A DNA stretch of 11,800 bases, taken from contig DASTPT010000013.1 of NCBI GenBank assembly GCA_035762085.1, positions 1-11,800 of the forward strand, written 5' to 3'. The position numbers and the translations under genes were made by a program. The notes beneath the pieces were generated by a model that saw nothing but the letters and a program-made list of their open reading frames with translations, was not told the DNA's origin and searched no databases. The DNA is from HRBIN12 sp035762085 (GTDB taxonomy: Bacteria > Actinomycetota > UBA4738 > HRBIN12). Positions within the stretch are counted from its first letter, which is position 1; every line of letters begins with the position of its first letter. Shown here piece by piece: positions 7,783 to 11,800 of this stretch.

Positions 7783-8994
7783 TCAGATCCCGAAACGCCA
7801 GACGTAGCCGTCGGTTCGCTGGCGGGTCGACCCCGAACCGACGACGAACACCTCGGCGTCCGCTCGAGCATCGACATCGCTGCCCGACACCTGCGGCCGG
7901 TCCTCCACCAGTGTCTCCCACAGCGCGGCGCCACCCGAGGTGAACCGTCGCAGGAACAGGGAGTATCCGTGACGCCGGATCCGATCCCCGACGACCGAGA
8001 TGCCGGAGCCGTCGAAGGCCACGTCCGCGGGGATCGCCTGCCGCCGCTCGGTCGACCACGCGCGCTGCCAGTCGAGGCGGCCACCGGTCGTGAAGCTCGC
8101 CAGCCAGGCCCGGCCGACGTGCTCGCCGAGCCAGATCGTCCCGGCCACCGCGAGGCGACCGTCGAGGAGGTCGACGGCGAGCGCCTCGTCTCGATCCCGC
8201 TTCTGCTTGTCGTCCAGGACCCTCGTCCAGACGACGCGGCCGGAGCGATCGAGCCGCTGCAGCACGATGTCGTGCTCCGAGCGCTCGGGCTCCGTCCGAT
8301 CGGACTCGAGCTGGTGACGACGGGACACCCACCCGACCACGAACGCCGATCCGTGCGCGTTGACCGCGACATCGTTCGCGGCATCGATCGTCCGGCTGAG
8401 GAACGGGGGCTCGAAGTCCTTCACCCACGCGAGGGTGCCGTCGTAGCCGTACGCGCGCACCCAGCCGTCGTGCCAGAAGGACTCGCCGCAGCATCCGTGA
8501 TCGAAGCCGGAGACCACCACGCGGCGGCCGCCGACGGCGATCCCGGAGATCGCCGTGGTGGCGCCCTCGCGCCAGTCCGGCGTGGCGCGCCGCCAGAGCA
8601 GCTCGCCGGACGAGCTGTACTTCCGGATGAACCAGGCGCCTCCCTCGTACCCGGCGACCCCGACGCCACCCGCGAGGTACACCGAGCCGCCGCCGCCGAT
8701 CGCGAGGCCCCTGCCGGCGGCCCACGCATCGTTCGGGCTCCACGCCCTCGTCCACAGGATCGCGCCGGTGGGCGAGTACTTGCGGAGGATCATGTGCTCG
8801 TGTCGTGACCCGGTGACGTACACGTTGCCGTCGGGATCCACGGCGACGGCACGGAGGACGTTGCCGAAGGTGCGACGCCCCTCTGGGGCGGGGCCAGCGG
8901 GAGGGCGGGCCTCGACGCTCGACGCGGACGGGGTCTGGATCACAGCCACGACGAGCAGAGCGGCGCACACGACGAGGAACGGTCGACGGAGCAT
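7783..8994 (-). CDS. Secreted seven-bladed beta-propeller protein
   Basis: A 403-residue exported protein. The signal peptide is MLRRPFLVVCAALLVVAVIQ with a likely cleavage region near SASSVEA (about 23-29). The rest consists of repeats of the form [VAIL]xVxG, 15-30 residues, R/K-Y/F-x3-G-x-L-x-W. The strand motif occurs seven times: VYVTG 58, VYLAG 105, VVVSG 159, AFVVG 217, LAVAG 281, ISVVG 332 and VFVVG 382. Tryptophans end blades at 81, 134, 190, 256, 309 and 359. This is the SBBP/PQQ-like propeller pattern with seven blades. The last blade, near the C-terminus, probably closes with the N-terminal strand. No catalytic motif is visible; a binding or scaffold role is likely. The start at 8994 follows a GAGGAGG Shine-Dalgarno; the ATG at 9021 would add nine residues ahead of the signal peptide. 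It is divergent from the FAD oxidoreductase. Confidence 0.85.
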   Translation of the reverse strand: MLRRPFLVVCAALLVVAVIQTPSASSVEARPPAGPAPEGRRTFGNVLRAVAVDPDGNVYVTGSRHEHMILRKYSPTGAILWTRAWSPNDAWAAGRGLAIGGGGSVYLAGGVGVAGYEGGAWFIRKYSSSGELLWRRATPDWREGATTAISGIAVGGRRVVVSGFDHGCCGESFWHDGWVRAYGYDGTLAWVKDFEPPFLSRTIDAANDVAVNAHGSAFVVGWVSRRHQLESDRTEPERSEHDIVLQRLDRSGRVVWTRVLDDKQKRDRDEALAVDLLDGRLAVAGTIWLGEHVGRAWLASFTTGGRLDWQRAWSTERRQAIPADVAFDGSGISVVGDRIRRHGYSLFLRRFTSGGAALWETLVEDRPQVSGSDVDARADAEVFVVGSGSTRQRTDGYVWRFGI

Positions 8995-9090
8995 GGTTCC
9001 CGCCTCCTCGGATCCGGTCATGGGTATGACCGCTCGTGGGCCCGCGCGGGTCCTTCGGCAGGTGGTGTGGCAGCCGGCGTGGCCGGTGGG

Positions 9091-9107
9091 TAGGCTCGGC
9101 TGTCGTG
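9091..9107 (+). promoter_or_regulatory. Possible -10 element of a leaderless transcript
   Basis: TAGGCT (9091-9096) fits the TANNNT -10 pattern and ends 8 bases before the GTG start at 9105. The region just before that GTG (CGGCTGTC) has no Shine-Dalgarno. This arrangement is what leaderless mRNAs look like in Actinomycetota. No convincing -35 element is seen. Confidence 0.35.
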
Positions 9108-10712
9108 GGGCTCGAGCGCGACGTGGTGATCATCGGCGGGGGACACAACGGCCTCGCGTGCGCCGCCTACCTCGCGAGGGCCGGCCTCGACGTCCTGGTG
9201 CTGGAGCGCCGCGACGTCCTGGGCGGCGCCGCGGCGACCGAGGAGCCGTGGCCCGGCTACCGGATCTCGAGCGCCTCGTACGTCGTCTCGCTGTTGCCCC
9301 CACGGATCGTCGACGAGCTCGAGCTGAAGCGCTTCGGCTACGAGGTGTCGATCATCACGCCCGACTACTTCGTCCCGTTCCCGGACGGCACCTCGCTCAC
9401 GCTCTGGGGCGATGTCGCCCGGGACGCCGCCAACATCGCGAGGCTCTCGACGGCCGACGCCGAGGCGTACGCGCGGTTCGACCGCTACTTCGACCGGGTC
9501 GCGACGCTGCTGAAGGACCTGCTGTTCGTCGTGCCGCCCGACCTGCGGCTCTCGGACCTGCCCGCGTGGGTGTGGACGGCTGGCAAGATGCGCTCGTGGA
9601 CCGGCCGGGACATCGCCGAGGTCGTCCGGCTGTTCACGATGAGCGCGGCGGACTTCCTCGACGAATGGTTCGAGGACGATCGCGTGAAGGGTGCGCTCGC
9701 GACGCAGGCGATCATCGGCGCGTGGTGTGGGCCGATGACGCCGGGGTCGGCCTACGTGCTGATGCACCACTGGATCGGCGAGATCGACGGGCACGCCGGC
9801 GCGTGGGGATGGGTGAAGGGCGGCATGGGCGGCGTCTCGGCGGCGATCGCGCACTCGGCACAGGCCGCCGGCGCCGAGATCCGGACCGGCGCCGACGTGC
9901 AGCGTGTGGCGATCGCCGGCACCGGCCGAGCCGTGGGCGTCGAGCTCGCCGACGGCTCCCTCGTGCGGGCCGCGCGTGTCGTCTCGAGCGCCCACCCGAT
10001 CACGACGTACCTCGACCTGGTCGGCGAGGACCGGCTGCCGCCGCAGGTCGTCCGCGACGTGAAGCGGTACCGGACGCGGAGCGGCTCGGTGAAGGTCAAC
10101 GTCGCGCTCGGCGAGCTGCCGACGTTCCCGAGCTGGGACCAGGACGGGGACGTGTATCGCGGGCTCGCGGCGGTCTCTCCATCGATCGAGTACCTCGAGC
10201 GCGCGTGGGACGACGCGAAGTACGGGCGGATGTCCGAGCACCCCTACATCGAGGTCGTGTTCCCGACGGCGCACGAGCCGGAGGGGCTCGCGCCGCCGGG
10301 CAAGCACATCATGCTCGGCTTCAGCCAGTACGGTCCGTACGAGCTGCGCGAGGGCTCGTGGGACGACGGCGGGCGCGAGGAGTACGCGCGCCGCGCGCTC
10401 GGCGCCTTGGGCGCGTTCGCTCCGAACCTCGAGGCCGCCGTCGAGGAGGTCGAGGTCCTCGCGCCGCGCGACATCGAGCAGCGGTTCGGGCTGATCGGCG
10501 GGAACATCATGCAGGGCGAGCTCACGCCGGACCAGATGTTCAGCCTTCGACCGATCCCCGGCTACGGCGACTACCGTTCGCCGATCCCCGGCTTCTACCT
10601 CTGCGGCTCGGGCACGCACCCCGGCGGCGGCGTCATGGGGGTGCCCGGGCGGAACGCCGCGAAGGTGATCGCGCGCGACCATCGCCGCGGCCGCCTGGTC
10701 GAGCGCCGGTAG
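9105..10712 (+). CDS. FAD-dependent oxidoreductase, phytoene-desaturase-like (COG1233)
   Basis: A 535-residue flavoprotein. The N-terminal Rossmann dinucleotide fold is VVIIGGGHNG (7-16), with the ribose-binding acidic residue Glu34 at the end of VLVLER and the following GG doublet at 40-41. The C-terminal FAD-closing block is GFYLCGSGTHPGGGVMGVPGR (about 496-516). The GSGTHPGGGV form is typical of COG1233 amine-oxidase/phytoene-desaturase-like proteins, including the PYROXD2 group. The middle part (YVVSLLPPRIVDELELKRFG, and HHWIGEIDG) also fits that group. The substrate is unknown. No crt genes are nearby, so a carotenoid role is not supported. GTG 9105 is chosen because the Rossmann strand begins seven residues later; an in-frame ATG at 9036 would add an Arg/Trp/Gly-rich extension of 23 residues. 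It is followed after 8 bases by a DeoR-family gene, so they are probably cotranscribed. Confidence 0.88.
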   Translation: MGLERDVVIIGGGHNGLACAAYLARAGLDVLVLERRDVLGGAAATEEPWPGYRISSASYVVSLLPPRIVDELELKRFGYEVSIITPDYFVPFPDGTSLTLWGDVARDAANIARLSTADAEAYARFDRYFDRVATLLKDLLFVVPPDLRLSDLPAWVWTAGKMRSWTGRDIAEVVRLFTMSAADFLDEWFEDDRVKGALATQAIIGAWCGPMTPGSAYVLMHHWIGEIDGHAGAWGWVKGGMGGVSAAIAHSAQAAGAEIRTGADVQRVAIAGTGRAVGVELADGSLVRAARVVSSAHPITTYLDLVGEDRLPPQVVRDVKRYRTRSGSVKVNVALGELPTFPSWDQDGDVYRGLAAVSPSIEYLERAWDDAKYGRMSEHPYIEVVFPTAHEPEGLAPPGKHIMLGFSQYGPYELREGSWDDGGREEYARRALGALGAFAPNLEAAVEEVEVLAPRDIEQRFGLIGGNIMQGELTPDQMFSLRPIPGYGDYRSPIPGFYLCGSGTHPGGGVMGVPGRNAAKVIARDHRRGRLVERR

Positions 10713-10720
10713 GCCTGGCC

Positions 10721-11485
10721 GTGACCCGGCCGCTCCCCGCCGAACGACGCCGTCGGATCCTAGAGCTGCTGCGTGAGCGCGGGGCGGTTCGGGCATCGGA
10801 CCTGGTCGCCGACCTCGGCGTCTCCGAGATCACCGTCCGGCGCGATCTCGAGACCCTCGCACGCCGGGGGATGCTTGAGCGCTCCCACGGCGGCGCCACG
10901 CTCCCGGGTGGCGTGCCGGCCGTGGTCGTGGCGCCCGAGCGGGCCGCCGCGAAGCGCGCGATCGGCCGGGCCGCGGCGGCGCTCGTGCGCCCGGGCGAGA
11001 CGGTCTTCCTGAACGGGGGCTCCACGTCGCTCGAGGTCTTCCGACATCTGGTCGCGCCGGTCACGGTCGTGTCGAACAACGTGTTCGCGGCGCTCGAGCC
11101 GGTGACCGGGGCGGTCGAGCTGATCCTGCTCGGCGGCCACGTGCGCAGCGACCTCGGCGAGCGCACGGTCGTGGGACCGTTCGCTACCGAGACCCTGCGG
11201 CGGACGTTCGCGACGCGGGCGATCCTGGGTGTGGGCGGCCTGGCGGCGGGTGCGGGCCTCACGACGCCGCTCGCGGCCGAGGCCGAGATCGCCCGGCTCA
11301 TGATCGAGCAGACCCGAGGGCCGGTCGTGGTCGTGACGGACGGCTCGAAGCTCGGGGCCGTCTCGGACTTCGCCGTGGGCCCGCTCGAGGCCGTGAACGT
11401 GCTGGTCACGGACGCGGAGGTGCCCGTGGCCGAGCGCTCGGCCCTCGACGTGGCCGGCGTCCGCGTGGTCACGGCCTCGCGCTAG
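10721..11485 (+). CDS. DeoR-family transcriptional regulator
   Basis: A 254-residue cytoplasmic repressor of the family's usual length. The N-terminal DeoR helix-turn-helix covers about 5-58, with RRRRILELL, then ASDLVADLGVSEITVRRDLE (25-44) as the HTH and RGMLERSHGGA as the wing. The C-terminal DeoRC sugar-phosphate sensor domain (about 75-232) has FLNGGSTSLEV (96-106), VVSNN (117-121), LLGGHVR (136-142) and VVTDGSK (204-210). The family usually binds phosphorylated sugars or related metabolites and represses adjacent catabolic genes. The common D-x-G-T-T motif is here N-G-G-S-T. GTG 10721 is the first codon of the conserved N-terminus and lies 8 bases after the flavoenzyme stop. The frame stays open far upstream, but that part is a shadow of the flavoenzyme and not a fusion. 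It may control the preceding gene or a distant target. Confidence 0.93.
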   Translation: MTRPLPAERRRRILELLRERGAVRASDLVADLGVSEITVRRDLETLARRGMLERSHGGATLPGGVPAVVVAPERAAAKRAIGRAAAALVRPGETVFLNGGSTSLEVFRHLVAPVTVVSNNVFAALEPVTGAVELILLGGHVRSDLGERTVVGPFATETLRRTFATRAILGVGGLAAGAGLTTPLAAEAEIARLMIEQTRGPVVVVTDGSKLGAVSDFAVGPLEAVNVLVTDAEVPVAERSALDVAGVRVVTASR

Positions 11486-11490
11486 ACGAC

Positions 11491-11518
11491 CGGGAGCGCT
11501 CGATCTGGAACGTTCCCG
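11491..11518. terminator. Hairpin downstream of the DeoR-family gene
   Basis: CGGGAGCG (11491-11498) pairs with CGTTCCCG (11511-11518), including one G-T pair, around a 12-base loop. It begins 5 bases after the stop codon. No T-run follows. The same stretch holds a perfect 10-base palindrome GGAACGTTCC (11507-11516), so it could instead be an operator. Confidence 0.35.
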
Positions 11519-11532
11519 CACGATAAGGGGAT

Positions 11533-11557
11533 GTCCGATGCTCGGATACGATCGGAC
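11533..11557. repeat. Nested inverted and direct TCGGA half-sites, candidate operator
   Basis: GTCCGAT (11533-11539) and ATCGGAC (11551-11557) form a perfect 7-base inverted repeat with an 11-base spacer. Inside it, TCCGA (11534-11538) and TCGGA (11542-11546) form a second inverted repeat with a 3-base spacer. A further TCGGA (11552-11556) repeats the last half-site exactly 10 bases on, one helical turn. The cluster lies 14 bases upstream of the -35 box of the attenuator promoter, a usual activator or repressor position. The binding protein is unknown. Confidence 0.45.
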
Positions 11558-11571
11558 CGCGGAAGAGCCGG

Positions 11572-11600
11572 TTGACACCGGACCGGTTCCCGCTCACACT
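11572..11600 (+). promoter_or_regulatory. Promoter of the branched-chain amino acid attenuator
   Basis: A perfect -35 hexamer TTGACA (11572-11577) is followed by an ideal 17-base spacer and CACACT (11595-11600) as -10, with three of six consensus positions. Transcription should begin near 11606-11608, two to four bases before the leader ATG. The leader peptide would then be translated from an almost leaderless mRNA. Confidence 0.75.
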
Positions 11601-11609
11601 CGGGGGACC

Positions 11610-11666
11610 ATGTTCCTGGAGACGAGCGCGCGTAGGGCGAACCTGACCCTCGTACTTATCGTCTAG
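11610..11666 (+). CDS. Branched-chain amino acid leader peptide of an attenuator
   Basis: An 18-codon ORF encoding MFLETSARRANLTLVLIV and ending at TAG 11664-11666. Six of the last seven sense codons are Leu, Val or Ile (Leu-Thr-Leu-Val-Leu-Ile-Val). They include CTT and GTA, which are rare in this GC-rich sequence and suit a charged-tRNA sensor. The peptide itself is not expected to have a function. Ribosome stalling at these codons when charged tRNA is short would change folding of the RNA just downstream. Leader peptides of this kind precede ilvB operons in Corynebacterium and Streptomyces. The ORF sits directly behind a promoter and directly before a hairpin and terminator. Confidence 0.85.
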   Translation: MFLETSARRANLTLVLIV

Positions 11667-11701
11667 GCGCGCCCCTGGCCCGGTGAGGCCTGGGACGCGC
11701 C
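11666..11701 (+). ncRNA. Attenuator hairpin after the leader stop codon
   Basis: GGCGCG (11666-11671) pairs with CGCGCC (11696-11701). Inside, CCC (11673-11675) pairs with GGG (11692-11694) and GGCC (11677-11680) with GGCC (11687-11690) around a 6-base loop. That makes 13 base pairs with two mismatches. The first base of the stem is the last base of the leader stop codon, so a ribosome finishing or stalled on the leader would affect this fold. It is probably the pause or alternative structure of the attenuator. Confidence 0.65.
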
Positions 11702-11703
11702 AG

Positions 11704-11729
11704 AGCCCCTCGGATCCCGAGGGGCTTTT
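11704..11729 (+). terminator. Intrinsic terminator of the attenuator
   Basis: AGCCCCTCGG (11704-11713) pairs perfectly with CCGAGGGGCT (11717-11726) around an ATC loop, and TTTT at 11726-11729 follows. This 10-base-pair GC-rich stem with a T-run is a classical Rho-independent terminator. It lies 37 bases after the leader stop and 57 bases before the next gene, as expected for transcription attenuation. Confidence 0.85.
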
Positions 11730-11786
11730 CGTATCCCTCGTGACGGAACGCCGGCCCGCGCGGGGCCCGCACGGAAGGAGAGGAAG

Positions 11787-11800
11787 ATGCGGTATCGGTT
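11787..11800 (+). CDS. Start of a branched-chain amino acid biosynthesis gene (probably ilvB), truncated
   Basis: Only the first codons (Met-Arg-Tyr-Arg) are inside the window. A perfect AAGGAG Shine-Dalgarno (11775-11780) lies six bases before ATG 11787, which makes the start secure. The identity cannot be read from four residues. It is inferred from the upstream attenuator, whose leader codes for Leu, Val and Ile. In Actinomycetota such leaders most often precede ilvB (acetolactate synthase large subunit) of an ilvBN(H)C operon. leuA, ilvD or ilvC are alternatives. Confidence 0.55.

Noticed and set aside
8555..10720. Apparent 720-residue N-terminal extension of the DeoR protein
   Set aside because: The extension is antisense to the propeller gene and out of frame with the flavoenzyme. 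It only stays open because of GC bias. The DeoR domain starts cleanly at GTG 10721.
9018..10796. Minus-strand open frame opposite the flavoenzyme
   Set aside because: Charged low-complexity shadow. The plus strand has Rossmann and FAD-closing motifs in one continuous frame.
11753..11767. Small hairpin GGCCC/GGGCC between the attenuator terminator and the next gene
   Set aside because: Only five base pairs, GC-only, and not needed to explain the attenuator. It could slightly affect initiation, but there is no support for that.

Overview
The window is very GC-rich with strongly GC-biased third codon positions and frequent GTG starts (3984, 5432, 9105 and 10721). Intergenic regions are short and some gene junctions overlap. 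Gene content and the leader-peptide control of a probable branched-chain amino acid operon at the right edge point to an actinomycete-like, probably deep-branching, member of the Actinomycetota. I cannot place it below phylum from this sequence alone.

Layout, left to right. (1) The 3' end of a multi-spanning transporter-like protein (1-368, +) is followed closely by a complete class II fumarase, fumC (379-1773, +). (2) Convergent to fumC is a tight three-gene minus-strand operon, read 3158 to 1778: a membrane-anchored PCYCGC-motif protein with a Met-rich tail, a membrane-anchored extracytoplasmic protein with a DUF1573/ASH-like domain, and an eight-cysteine zinc-ribbon protein. The first two may handle copper or another soft metal at the outer face of the membrane. 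(3) Divergent from that operon is an OmpR-type response regulator overlapping its HAMP-type sensor kinase (3299-5360, +). The shared intergenic region carries tandem 11-bp-phased direct repeats suited to an OmpR-family regulator. (4) Next is a four-helix CopD/DUF2269-like membrane protein (5432-5959, +), then about 420 bases without a convincing gene, then a secreted di-heme cytochrome c peroxidase of MauG/CcpA type (6381-7655, +) ending in a 13-bp hairpin. (5) A secreted seven-bladed beta-propeller protein (7783-8994, -) is divergent from a COG1233-type FAD oxidoreductase (9105-10712, +), which is followed after 8 bases by a DeoR-family repressor (10721-11485, +).

(6) The most informative non-coding part is the right edge (11486-11800). 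It holds a cluster of repeated TCGGA half-sites, a near-consensus sigma-70-type promoter (TTGACA, 17 bp, CACACT), and an 18-codon leader ORF ending in Leu-Thr-Leu-Val-Leu-Ile-Val and stop. A strong hairpin, a classical terminator with a T-run, and a well-spaced Shine-Dalgarno before the first codons of the next gene complete it. This is a transcription attenuator for branched-chain amino acids. The controlled gene runs off the window and is probably ilvB or another ilv/leu gene.

Functional picture: a housekeeping metabolic gene (fumC), an envelope and redox cluster with its own two-component system, secreted heme and propeller proteins, a regulated flavoenzyme, and the start of an amino acid biosynthesis operon. 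No tRNA, rRNA, CRISPR array, insertion sequence or phage gene was seen.
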